Source of the DNA: Clostridia bacterium
Lineage (GTDB): Bacteria; Bacillota_A; Clostridia; Peptostreptococcales; JAAYPU01
Direction of reading: 5' to 3'
NCBI GenBank assembly: GCA_022360735.1
Contig: JAKSCF010000623.1
Span: forward strand, 1-6,927
DNA: 6,927 nt
Below are positions 1 through 6,564 of this stretch, one piece after another. Each line of letters begins with the position of its first letter. The first letter of the stretch is position 1. Under the pieces are notes generated by a model. That model had not been told where the DNA came from, made no database searches, and saw only the letters and a list, made by a program, of their open reading frames with translations. A program made the position numbers and the translations under genes.

Positions 1-190
1 CGGTGTACCATAGTGAAGATTCAGATATAAATAAGAATAAAAATAGAGGGAGTATATTATTATGATGAAATTTGATAAAATATATAGATAGTGTTTTAAA
101 TCAGAAAAACATGGAACGAAATGAGGCTGTTTTGTGAATGAATAATGTGACTGAAAATGGCTCTTACTAATATAGAATAGAGGTGAAGAA

Positions 191-1450
191 ATGAATCCTT
201 TAGCAGATAGAATAAGGCCGGAACAATTGGACGATATTGTGGGTCAAGAACATGTAATAGGAAAGGACAAACTTCTTAATAGAATGATTGAATCGGGTAC
301 CATACCTAATATGATTTTTTTTGGTCCTTCAGGAATTGGAAAAACCACCATTGCTAATATTATTGCTAAGTATTCTCATAAAAGGTTTTTTAAGCTGAAT
401 GGAACCAATGCTAATTTAGATGATATTAAGCAGGTGGTAGCACAAATTGGCACTTTAACCACTTTATCGGGAATCCTATTATATATTGATGAGTTGCATT
501 ACTTAAATAAGCGTCAACAGCAATCACTTTTAGAATACATTGAAAAAGGAGAGATTACTCTGATCGGAAGCACAACAGAGAATGTCAATTTTACCATATT
601 TAATTCTTTATTGAGCAGATGCAGCATCATACAATTCAAGCCCCTTGAAGTTCACCATATTCTTCAAGGCATTAAAAGAGCAATAAAAATAGAAGCTGAA
701 AGATTGGATTTAGATATAAAGGAAGAAGGGGAAGCACTAGAATATTTAGCGCAGATTTCCAATAAAGATTTGAGAAGAGCCTTAAACGTGTTAGAACTCG
801 TCATTAATACTTATACAATAATAGATAAAAAAGAACTGGTTATTGATTTTGATAAAGTGAAGGAATGTTCACAAAGCAGCATCCTATATCATGATAGAGA
901 TGGGGATAATCATTATAATTTATTAAGCTACTTTCAAAAGAGTATTCGCGGATCAAATCCAGATGCCAGTATACATGCGTTGGCTCGCCTCATTAAAGGA
1001 GGAGACTTAAACGGCATCTGCAGGAGACTGCTGGTGATTGCTTCGGAGGATATTGGATTGGCATATCCGCAAGCGGCACAAATTGTCAAGTCTTGTGTCG
1101 ATTCAGCATTACAGATTGGATTTCCTGAAGCTAAAATACCATTAGCACAAGCGACGCTTTTATTAGCAACATCCCCCAAATCCAATACTGCGTACATGGC
1201 AATCAAAGCTGCTTTGCATGATCTGGATCACATGGATGTAGGTAATATTCCTTTGCATTTATGTGATAATAATTCTAATGATAAAAAATTGAATAAAGAC
1301 AAGTATATATATCCTCACAGCTTTCCTAATCATTATGTTGAGCAAGAATATATGCCGGATAATCTTAAAGAGAAGAAATATTATGAGTATGGTGATAATA
1401 AATTTGAGCAGTCAATAAAAGCATATTGGGATAAAATTAAAGATATATAG
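191..1450 (+). CDS. rarA: Replication-associated recombination protein A (RarA/MgsA), AAA+ ATPase
   Basis: This is a 419-residue cytoplasmic AAA+ ATPase of the RarA/MgsA/WRNIP1 family, which acts at stalled or damaged replication forks as a clamp-loader-like homotetramer. Visible motifs in order: Walker A GPSGIGKT (45-52), Walker B LLYIDELH (96-103, D100/E101), sensor 1 GSTTEN (126-131), the SRC arginine finger (R143) followed by the KPL strand, and sensor 2 DLRRALN (193-199). The C-terminal tetramerisation region has the family signatures HDRDGDNHYNLLS, SIRGSNPDA and ASEDIGLAYP (284-293), and ends with YPHSFPNHYVEQEYMP. Length is close to B. subtilis RarA (about 420). The NGTNAN segment (70-75) and the SGIG version of Walker A look like the clostridial subtype. 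The start ATG has AGAGGTG at 180-186 with good spacing. The stop lies within the Shine-Dalgarno of the next gene, so the two are probably co-transcribed. The biochemical role comes from family knowledge. Confidence 0.95.
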   Translation: MNPLADRIRPEQLDDIVGQEHVIGKDKLLNRMIESGTIPNMIFFGPSGIGKTTIANIIAKYSHKRFFKLNGTNANLDDIKQVVAQIGTLTTLSGILLYIDELHYLNKRQQQSLLEYIEKGEITLIGSTTENVNFTIFNSLLSRCSIIQFKPLEVHHILQGIKRAIKIEAERLDLDIKEEGEALEYLAQISNKDLRRALNVLELVINTYTIIDKKELVIDFDKVKECSQSSILYHDRDGDNHYNLLSYFQKSIRGSNPDASIHALARLIKGGDLNGICRRLLVIASEDIGLAYPQAAQIVKSCVDSALQIGFPEAKIPLAQATLLLATSPKSNTAYMAIKAALHDLDHMDVGNIPLHLCDNNSNDKKLNKDKYIYPHSFPNHYVEQEYMPDNLKEKKYYEYGDNKFEQSIKAYWDKIKDI

Positions 1451-1465
1451 GGAGTGGAAAAAGTG
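1449..1465 (+). promoter_or_regulatory. Ribosome binding site that fixes the ispH-rpsA start at GTG 1463
   Basis: AGGGAG at 1449-1454 overlaps the rarA stop codon (TAG 1448-1450) and lies 8 nt before GTG 1463. A longer reading from GTG 1454 would begin inside this Shine-Dalgarno and has no ribosome binding site of its own. Starting at 1463 also puts the first iron-sulfur cysteine at residue 12, as in E. coli IspH. The overlap suggests translational coupling with rarA. Confidence 0.75.
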
Positions 1466-3505
1466 GAAATTCAGATTGCTGAACATTCAGGTTTTTGTTT
1501 TGGCGTAAAAGAAGCCATGAAAAAGGCGGAAGAAACCATTGAAATCAATAAAGAAAATGATAAGAAAATATATACATTTGGACCTTTAATACATAATACT
1601 CAAGTCAGTGAGTATTTACAAAAAAAAGGAGTTATTCGTGTCAATACATTAGATGAAGTAGATGAAGGGGCTACCATAATTGTACGTTCCCATGGCGTTC
1701 CAAAAGCATTTTATGAAGAAGCAGATCAAAAAAAAATAGAAGTCATTGACGCAACTTGCATTTTTGTAAGAAAGGTTCAAAAAAAAGCTCAAGATTGTTT
1801 TCAAAAAGGCAAGCAAGTGGTCATCGTTGGCAATAAAAGCCATCCAGAAGTAATTGGAATTAATGGTTGGTGTGATAACAGTGCAATTATAATTGAAAAT
1901 GAAAAAGATGCAGAAAATATTGCTGGTGATAATATTTGTGTCGTTGCACAAACTACTATTACAGAAAGTTTGTGGAATCAGATAGAAAAAGTTTTTAATA
2001 GCAACCTTAAAAATGTTGAATACTATAATACCATTTGCTCAGCAACAGAAGATCGTCAAAAAAGCTGTCAAACAATAGCAAAACAAGTTGATGCAATGAT
2101 TGTCATCGGAGGAAAGCATAGCTCAAACTCACGAAAATTATATACCATAGCGCAAAAATTTTGTAAAAAATCATATTTTATTGAAACAAAATCTGATTTA
2201 CCATTGAATGATTTTAAAAAATGTAATAAAATTGGAATCGCAGCAGGTGCATCGACACCTGAATGGATTATTAAGGAGGTTATTACTACTATGAGTGAAT
2301 TAAGCTTTCAAGGTGAGACTGAAAATATGACTGCAAACGGTTCGCCGGAAAACCAAATGGAAGAATTAATGGATGAGATTGAAAAATCTCTCAGAATTCC
2401 AGGAAGAGGAGAAATCGTAAAAGGAACTATTATTCAAGTAAGAGACAATGAAGTAGTTGTTAACTTGGGATGCAAAAAAGATGGTATTATTCCTAAAGAA
2501 GAGATAACAACTGACATTTCTGCTGATTTGAATAAATTATACAACATTAGTGATGAAATTGAAGCACAAGTTGTAAAAACGGATGATGGTGAAGGCAATT
2601 TACTATTATCTAAAAGAAAATTAGATGTCTATGAACATTGGAATGAAATGAATGAAATATTTAAAGATAAATCCGTTATTGAAGTGAAAGTAAAAAACAA
2701 AGTTAAAGGCGGCGTTATTGCTATTTATAAAGAATTAACAGGTTTTATTCCAATATCGCAATTATCTGATAAATATGTGGAAGATGTAGATGATTACGTA
2801 GGTAAAGTGCTTCCGGTAAAAGTAACGCAGCTTGATAAAAAGAAAAATAAAATCATTTTTTCTCATAGAACATATCTGGATGAAGAAAGAACTAAAAAAA
2901 TAGAGCAAGTCTGGAATAGTATTGCTGAAGGTGATATTATCGATGGTAAAGTCATGAGATTTACAAACTATGGTGCCTTTGTTGATATAGGCGGCATTGA
3001 TGGACTACTTCATATTTCTGAAATTTCATGGGGGAAAATTAATCACCCATCGGATGCTCTTAAAATCGGACAAGAAATAAAGGTTAAAGTGCTTTCTATT
3101 GATAAGGAAAATGAAAAAGTTTCTTTAGGATTAAAGCAAACGACTGCTGAACCTTGGGCAGAAGTAGATAATAAATTCCAGGTTGGGGATGTAATAGAAG
3201 GAAAAGTTGTTCAAATTAAAGAATATGGTGTATTTGTTGAAATAGAACCGGGTATGGACGGCCTAGTTCATATTTCAGAAATGTCTTACAAACATGTAGC
3301 CAATCCGTCCACTGAAGTAGAAATGAATCAAATGGTGAAAGCTAAGATACTCGATATAGATAAAGGCAATAAACGAATCAGTTTGAGTATTAAAGAAACA
3401 CTTGAAAAGCCGGAAGAAGAAGCCCCTGAACAACAGTCAACAGAAAGTCAAGAAAGTCAAGAAAGTCAAGAAAATGAAGAAAGTGAAAATCAAACAGAAG
3501 AATAA
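1463..3505 (+). CDS. ispH-rpsA: Bifunctional 4-hydroxy-3-methylbut-2-enyl diphosphate reductase (IspH) / S1 RNA-binding protein (ribosomal protein S1-like)
   Basis: A 680-residue fusion, numbered from GTG 1463. Residues 1-275 are IspH (LytB), the iron-sulfur enzyme that reduces HMBPP to IPP and DMAPP in the last step of the MEP isoprenoid pathway. The three cluster cysteines are C12 (GFCFGV), C99 (DATC) and C192 (NTICSAT). Substrate-site residues are H44, H77, H127/E129 (SHPEV), the QTT motif (163-165), SSNS (220-223) and S264 (GAST). After a linker come four S1/OB-fold RNA-binding domains at about 316-387, 401-470, 487-560 and 574-647; domains 3 and 4 have the classic YGAFV/YGVFV and GLLHISE/GLVHISE motifs. 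The tail is acidic and rich in Ser, Gln and Glu. The fusion is widespread in Clostridia. The four S1 domains resemble the shorter Gram-positive S1/YpfD rather than six-domain E. coli S1. The residue after DATC is Ile, where Pro is usual. It follows rarA with coupled spacing and ends at a terminator. Confidence 0.95.
   Translation: MEIQIAEHSGFCFGVKEAMKKAEETIEINKENDKKIYTFGPLIHNTQVSEYLQKKGVIRVNTLDEVDEGATIIVRSHGVPKAFYEEADQKKIEVIDATCIFVRKVQKKAQDCFQKGKQVVIVGNKSHPEVIGINGWCDNSAIIIENEKDAENIAGDNICVVAQTTITESLWNQIEKVFNSNLKNVEYYNTICSATEDRQKSCQTIAKQVDAMIVIGGKHSSNSRKLYTIAQKFCKKSYFIETKSDLPLNDFKKCNKIGIAAGASTPEWIIKEVITTMSELSFQGETENMTANGSPENQMEELMDEIEKSLRIPGRGEIVKGTIIQVRDNEVVVNLGCKKDGIIPKEEITTDISADLNKLYNISDEIEAQVVKTDDGEGNLLLSKRKLDVYEHWNEMNEIFKDKSVIEVKVKNKVKGGVIAIYKELTGFIPISQLSDKYVEDVDDYVGKVLPVKVTQLDKKKNKIIFSHRTYLDEERTKKIEQVWNSIAEGDIIDGKVMRFTNYGAFVDIGGIDGLLHISEISWGKINHPSDALKIGQEIKVKVLSIDKENEKVSLGLKQTTAEPWAEVDNKFQVGDVIEGKVVQIKEYGVFVEIEPGMDGLVHISEMSYKHVANPSTEVEMNQMVKAKILDIDKGNKRISLSIKETLEKPEEEAPEQQSTESQESQESQENEESENQTEE
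2274..2293 (+). promoter_or_regulatory. Internal Shine-Dalgarno and ATG at the IspH/S1 junction (possible start for separate S1)
   Basis: AAGGAGGT at 2273-2280 is a full match to the anti-Shine-Dalgarno end of 16S rRNA. It is followed 11 nt later by an in-frame ATG at 2291, exactly where the IspH domain ends and the S1 linker begins. Initiation there would give a 404-residue protein holding all four S1 domains. The site uses AAG and GAG codons in a gene that otherwise prefers AAA and GAA. Spacing is slightly long (optimum about 5-9), so use is inferred, not shown. Confidence 0.5.
3443..3487 (+). repeat. Five 9-bp tandem units in the coding tail of ispH-rpsA
   Basis: Three exact copies of GAAAGTCAA (3443-3469) are followed by two variants, GAAAATGAA (3470-3478) and GAAAGTGAA (3479-3487). 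They encode repeating Glu-Ser-Gln and then Glu-rich triplets in the disordered acidic C-terminus. The unit is a multiple of three, so gain or loss of copies keeps frame and would only change tail length. Confidence 0.85.
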
Positions 3506-3508
3506 TCA

Positions 3509-3544
3509 TTAAGGGCATCCAAGGATGTCCTTAAACTTTGTTTT
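3509..3544 (+). terminator. Rho-independent terminator of rarA-ispH-rpsA
   Basis: TTAAGGGCATCC (3509-3520) pairs with GGATGTCCTTAA (3523-3534) with one G-T wobble; the central bases open as a small loop. A T-rich stretch broken by one G follows (3537-3544). It begins 4 bp after the stop codon. Confidence 0.8.
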
Positions 3545-3550
3545 AAAAGA

Positions 3551-3588
3551 TAAAGCCGGTTTTAATTAAAACCGGCTTTAAATTTTTT
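3551..3588. terminator. Bidirectional terminator between convergent ispH-rpsA and recN
   Basis: Positions 3551-3580 form a perfect 30-bp palindrome whose arm is AAAGCCGGTTTTAA. On the plus strand it is followed by AA and six T (3583-3588), giving a second terminator after ispH-rpsA. On the minus strand it is followed by TCTTTT and serves recN. The recN stop codon (3562-3564) and its preceding codons are part of the stem, so the terminator is built into the end of the gene. Confidence 0.8.
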
Positions 3589-5268
3589 GGCTTGATCCAA
3601 GATATCTTGAGCATTTTGTATAGCAGCTTTGGAAATATTGTCACTACCTAATAATCTGCTGATTTCTTCTATGGTTTCCGTATCATCTAATTCTTTAACG
3701 GAGGTCAATGTATTGGATTGTTTGGTTTGTTTTTCTATACGATAATGGTGGCAGCCCATTGCGGCTATTTGAGGAAGATGGGTAATACATATCACTTGGT
3801 GGTTTAAAGCTATTTGCGCCAATTTTTTTCCAACGATACTTGCAGTTGAACCGCTGATGCCTGTGTCGATTTCATCAAAGATCATAGTGGAAATGTTATC
3901 ATATTGTCCGATAATTCGTTTAAAAGCAAGCATGATACGGGATATTTCACCACCTGAAGCTATTTTTGAAAGAGGTTTTAATGGCTCGCCTTTGTTAGTA
4001 GATATTAAAAATTCTATCAAATCCATGCCTTGTTCCGAATATGAAATATGACCTAAGGTATCCTTATATGTATCAAAATTAATTTTAAATTCAGCGTTAT
4101 TAAAGTTAAGGGCTTCCAGCTCAGTTCTTATTTTAGTTTCCAGTTCTAAAGCGATCTTCTTTCTGTGGTTACTCAGTATCAAACACTGTTCTTTTAAGGT
4201 GTTTTCGGCTGTTATTTTTTCTTTTTGAAGTTTTTCGATGATTTCATCTGAGTTTTCTATTTCATTGAGCTCATTTTCAATTTTGGATTGATATTCTAAT
4301 ATTTTTTCTATACTATTCCCATATTTTCTTTTTAAATCATTGATGAGTTCAAGTCTTTCTTGAATGTCATTAATTTGATTGGGAGAAAACTGGATACCCT
4401 CTCGATATTGTCTGATTTCTGTACTTAGGTCCTCTAATTGATACAAAGCATCATATAAGATGCTTTGGTAATTTTTAAGTTGATCATCCAATAAACTGAT
4501 GTCACCCATGAAAGAAGCAGCTTTTCCTAATTGGTTGACGACAGCCTCTGAATGTGAATAAGTTATATCATAAACTGATGATAAGTTTTGATATATTTTT
4601 TCACTGTTTTCTAAAATATTTAAGGATTGCTTAAGTGATTCATCTTCACCTACCGTTAACTTTGCAGAGGCAATTTCAGAATGCTCATACTTTAAAAAAT
4701 CTTGTTTTCGTTGGGATTCTTCTTTCGTATTGAGCAAATGATTTAATTGTTTTGAGATATTAGAGTATATTTTATAAGAATCATTCACTTTACCTTTTAA
4801 ATCTGAAAGATGATCTGCATCATATAAATCTAATAGATTGAGATGATTTTCAGGATTTAAAAGAGATTGATGGTCATATTGACCATGGATATCAACCATT
4901 TTTCGGCAGACTTTATTAAGCAGTGATACGGTTGTTAAAGTATCGTTAATTTTACAAATACTTTTACCTGAAGCGTGTATTTCCCTAGTAATAACCAGAT
5001 CCTCATGATCTATTTCTATACCATGCTCAATAAGAAAATTAACAATTTCCTGATTTTCAATATATATTATCAATTGTATTACCGACTTGTTTTTGCCTTT
5101 ACGTATAAAAGTAGTATCTGCCCGACTGCCCAATGCAAGATGAATGGCTTCAAATATAATAGATTTACCGGCACCTGTTTCTCCGGTAATAATATTAAGA
5201 CCATCATGAAAACTGACATTCAAACTATCGATTAAGGCAAAGTCCTTAATACTTAAATGGCATATCAT
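3562..5268 (-). CDS. recN: DNA repair protein RecN
   Basis: A 568-residue SMC-like ATPase that acts early in double-strand break repair, holding DNA ends and supporting RecA. The N-terminal half of the split ATPase head carries Walker A GETGAGKS (29-36) and the family signature DIHGQYDHQSLL (126-137). Residues about 150-370 are Glu-, Lys-, Leu- and Gln-rich and fit the antiparallel coiled coil. The C-terminal half has the ABC signature SGGE (438-441), Walker B MIFDEIDTG (D465/E466) and the switch motif THLPQIAAMG (H497). Length is typical (about 550-576). The start ATG at 5266-5268 is preceded by AGGTGA (5275-5280) with 6 nt spacing. It begins only 14 bp after argR, so the two form an operon, an order common in Firmicutes. 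In many relatives spoIVB and spo0A follow recN; here it instead meets ispH-rpsA tail to tail. Its last codons form part of a terminator palindrome. Confidence 0.96.
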   Translation of the reverse strand: MICHLSIKDFALIDSLNVSFHDGLNIITGETGAGKSIIFEAIHLALGSRADTTFIRKGKNKSVIQLIIYIENQEIVNFLIEHGIEIDHEDLVITREIHASGKSICKINDTLTTVSLLNKVCRKMVDIHGQYDHQSLLNPENHLNLLDLYDADHLSDLKGKVNDSYKIYSNISKQLNHLLNTKEESQRKQDFLKYEHSEIASAKLTVGEDESLKQSLNILENSEKIYQNLSSVYDITYSHSEAVVNQLGKAASFMGDISLLDDQLKNYQSILYDALYQLEDLSTEIRQYREGIQFSPNQINDIQERLELINDLKRKYGNSIEKILEYQSKIENELNEIENSDEIIEKLQKEKITAENTLKEQCLILSNHRKKIALELETKIRTELEALNFNNAEFKINFDTYKDTLGHISYSEQGMDLIEFLISTNKGEPLKPLSKIASGGEISRIMLAFKRIIGQYDNISTMIFDEIDTGISGSTASIVGKKLAQIALNHQVICITHLPQIAAMGCHHYRIEKQTKQSNTLTSVKELDDTETIEEISRLLGSDNISKAAIQNAQDILDQAKKFKAGFN

Positions 5269-5282
5269 ATTTTTTCACCTGC

Positions 5283-5732
5283 TTATTGTATTAATTCATT
5301 AAAATGGTTAACCAAGCTTTGTACATTTGCTTTTTCATCTACAACGATAAAAATGGTATTGTCACCGGCTATTGTTCCTAATATGTTATTGAGGTTTAAA
5401 GCATCAAGAGCCTCACAAGCAGCATTGGCACAGCCTGTTAAGGTTTTAATAATAATAATGTTATTGGAAGAAGTAACGGATAAAATAGTATCTTTAAAGA
5501 CTTTAATAAATCGATCAGATACGGTTTTATGGGACTGATTACCTGTAGAATACTTATATTTTCCGTTGGCTGTCTGAATTTTTATTAACTTTAATTCTTT
5601 AATGTCCCTGGATATGGTAGCTTGTGTCACGTTATAACCACCATCATTAAGCAATTGAGCCAGTTCTTCTTGCGTTTCAATCTCATGCTTATCAATTAAT
5701 TCAAGAATTTTATTATGTCTTGAATATTTCAT
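5283..5732 (-). CDS. argR: Arginine repressor ArgR/AhrC
   Basis: A 149-residue arginine-responsive transcription factor, normally hexameric, which represses arginine biosynthesis and can activate catabolism. The N-terminal winged helix (about 1-65) contains TQEELAQLL and the recognition helix TQATISRDIKEL (36-47). The C-terminal oligomerisation and arginine-binding domain (about 75-149) holds KTLTGCANAACEALD (96-110) and GTIAGDNTIFIV (119-130). Length matches the family (about 149-156). In many members the last motif reads GDD, whose aspartates contact arginine; here the second is Asn125. Thr99 stands where Pro is common in the T/L-P-G motif. I cannot tell whether these changes matter or are normal in this lineage. 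The ATG at 5730-5732 has AGGAGGG (5738-5744) 5 nt upstream. It is first in an argR-recN operon and divergent from ruvC. Confidence 0.95.
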   Translation of the reverse strand: MKYSRHNKILELIDKHEIETQEELAQLLNDGGYNVTQATISRDIKELKLIKIQTANGKYKYSTGNQSHKTVSDRFIKVFKDTILSVTSSNNIIIIKTLTGCANAACEALDALNLNNILGTIAGDNTIFIVVDEKANVQSLVNHFNELIQ

Positions 5733-5747
5733 GTGAACCCTCCTGGA

Positions 5748-5773
5748 TAAATATTTAAATTAATTAATATTTA
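5748..5773. promoter_or_regulatory. AT-rich dyad over the argR transcription start (possible operator)
   Basis: TAAATATT (5748-5755) and AATATTTA (5766-5773) are perfect 8-bp inverted arms with a 10-bp spacer, between the argR -10 box and its ribosome binding site. ArgR often represses its own gene through AT-rich palindromic ARG boxes at such positions. The sequence lacks a clear TGAAT...ATTCA box, so the role is a guess from position and symmetry. Confidence 0.3.
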
Positions 5774-5801
5774 TTATAGCATATAGGCGTAAAGGAATAT
5801 A
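5773..5801 (-). promoter_or_regulatory. Promoter of argR-recN (extended -10)
   Basis: On the minus strand TGCTATAAT gives a perfect -10 (5773-5778) with the extended TGn element. The -35 region at about 5796-5801 (TATATT) is poor, which an extended -10 can tolerate. The predicted start near 5766 leaves a leader of about 35 nt. Confidence 0.65.
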
Positions 5802-5804
5802 GGT

Positions 5805-5833
5805 TTTAAATATACATCGCCTTATGGTATAAT
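5805..5833 (+). promoter_or_regulatory. Promoter of ruvC
   Basis: TATGGTATAAT carries a perfect -10 (5828-5833) with an extended TG element. TTTAAA at 5805-5810 is a 4/6 -35 match at 17-bp spacing. Transcription would start near 5840, leaving a leader of about 23 nt with GGGAG at 5851-5855. It is divergent from the argR promoter, and the two -35 regions nearly touch. Confidence 0.7.
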
Positions 5834-5862
5834 ACAGTATTATTAGACATGGGAGAAAATGT

Positions 5863-6366
5863 ATGCGTATATTAGGAATAGATCCGGGTTATGCAATATT
5901 AGGATACGGCGTTATAGAAGTAGAAGGCAATCGTTTTATACCAATGGACTACGGTTCAATTATGACCGACTCAAAAATGATAATGCCATTGAGATTAAAA
6001 AAGATATATAATGAATTATGTGAATTGATCATAAAATATAATCCGGAAGAAGTAGCCATTGAAGAACTTTTCTTCAATAAAAATACCAAGACAGCTTTAC
6101 TCGTAGGTCAAGCCAGAGGAGCTGCCATTTTAGCGTGTGCCAATAATAATATTGAAATATTTGAATATACACCTTTACAAATTAAACAAGCCCTTGTAGG
6201 CTATGGTAGAGCAGAAAAAAAACAAATACAATTGATGGTTAGGCACATTTTAAACCTAAAAGAAACCCCAAAACCAGATGATACAGCAGATGCCCTAGCT
6301 ACTGCAATATGCCATTCAAATTCAAGAACGTATAAAAGAAAAGTTGCCCTAACACGGAATTTCTGA
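5863..6366 (+). CDS. ruvC: Crossover junction endodeoxyribonuclease RuvC (Holliday-junction resolvase)
   Basis: A 167-residue RNase H-fold nuclease that cuts Holliday junctions as a dimer, normally with the RuvAB branch-migration motor. The acidic catalytic set is visible: D7 in GIDPGY, E67 in AIEELFF, and D140 and D143 in PDDTADALA. The segment [19 protein letters not shown] (70-88) and [21 protein letters not shown] are standard family features. Length is typical. The ATG at 5863 is 7 nt after GGGAG; the ATG at 5859 is in another frame. Unlike the common ruvC-ruvA-ruvB order, ruvA does not follow: a repeat array and a lipoprotein gene do. The TGA stop is the first three bases of repeat module A, so the last residues may have been set by that repeat. 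Confidence 0.96.
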   Translation: MRILGIDPGYAILGYGVIEVEGNRFIPMDYGSIMTDSKMIMPLRLKKIYNELCELIIKYNPEEVAIEELFFNKNTKTALLVGQARGAAILACANNNIEIFEYTPLQIKQALVGYGRAEKKQIQLMVRHILNLKETPKPDDTADALATAICHSNSRTYKRKVALTRNF

Positions 6367-6440
6367 AGCCCTAGCAGTAATCTTTGATTACGTCGCAGGT
6401 CTTATACAGAAACTCTCCAATCTTTGATTGGCTAAGAGTT
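6364..6440 (+). repeat. Two-hairpin repeat module A
   Basis: First copy of an intergenic module. Hairpin alpha is GTAATC-TTT-GATTAC (6377-6391), with weaker outer pairing between CCTAGC on the left and GCAGG on the right. Hairpin beta is AACTCT-CCAATC-TTT-GATTGG-CTA-AGAGTT (6411-6440). Loop centres are at 6384 and 6424. The first 45 bp (6364-6408) match module B (6488-6532) at 40 positions, and all five differences are transitions. It starts at the ruvC stop codon. No open reading frame is apparent. Confidence 0.85.
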
Positions 6441-6443
6441 TTT
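6411..6443 (+). terminator. Possible ruvC terminator formed by hairpin beta of module A
   Basis: The bulged hairpin 6411-6440 (12 pairs, 3-nt loop, 3-nt bulge) is followed directly by a T run (6439-6443). This is the only hairpin of the array with a downstream T run on the plus strand, so it could end ruvC transcription. The short T run and bulge make it moderate at best. Confidence 0.4.
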
Positions 6444-6448
6444 CAGTT

Positions 6449-6487
6449 TAATTCCGATGTAGGTCATTCGCCACGAGACAGCAATTT
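6449..6487 (+). repeat. Degraded module D, interrupted by module B
   Basis: GTAGGTCATTCG plus ACGAGACAG (6459-6481) matches the alpha-to-beta linker of inverted module C (6614-6636) at 21 of 23 positions. To its left AATTCCGAT looks like a shortened alpha hairpin. To its right the beta hairpin starts as GCAATT and is cut off where module B begins at 6488. It appears to be an older copy broken by a deletion and by module B. Confidence 0.6.
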
Positions 6488-6564
6488 TGAAGCCCTAGCA
6501 GTAATCTCCGATTACGTTGCAGGTCTCATGCAAGGAGAAAGAAATCTCTGATTTCGTCTTCTCC
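6488..6564 (+). repeat. Two-hairpin repeat module B
   Basis: Second forward copy. Hairpin alpha is GTAATC-TCC-GATTAC (6501-6515). Hairpin beta is GAAATC-TCT-GATTTC (6541-6555), with outer arms GGAGAA (6534-6539) and TTCTCC (6559-6564) and a 3-nt GTC bulge. Loop centres are at 6508 and 6548. The alpha half is nearly identical to module A. The beta outer stem differs entirely in sequence from A but is still paired. Confidence 0.85.

Noticed and set aside
1..190. Tiny reading frames upstream of rarA (62-91 with a GGGAG ribosome site, 111-137, 138-170) and a weak promoter-like TATAGA at 171
   Set aside because: The peptides are 8-10 residues with no recognisable content, and a promoter at 171 would start transcription within the ribosome binding site. 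No gene or site is supported here.
934..1206. Open frame on the minus strand within rarA (also 1649-1951 minus, 3857-4051 plus, 4975-5235 plus, 5257-5538 plus)
   Set aside because: All lie within strongly supported genes in other frames, without family motifs; they are shadows.
1454..1462. GTG at 1454 as start of ispH-rpsA
   Set aside because: It lies inside the Shine-Dalgarno and lacks its own; GTG 1463 has correct spacing and matches the family N-terminus.
5719..5733. ARG-box-like CATGAAATATTCAAG at the argR start codon
   Set aside because: It is 3 bp shorter than an 18-bp ARG box between the half-sites and encodes the protein's first residues; probably chance.
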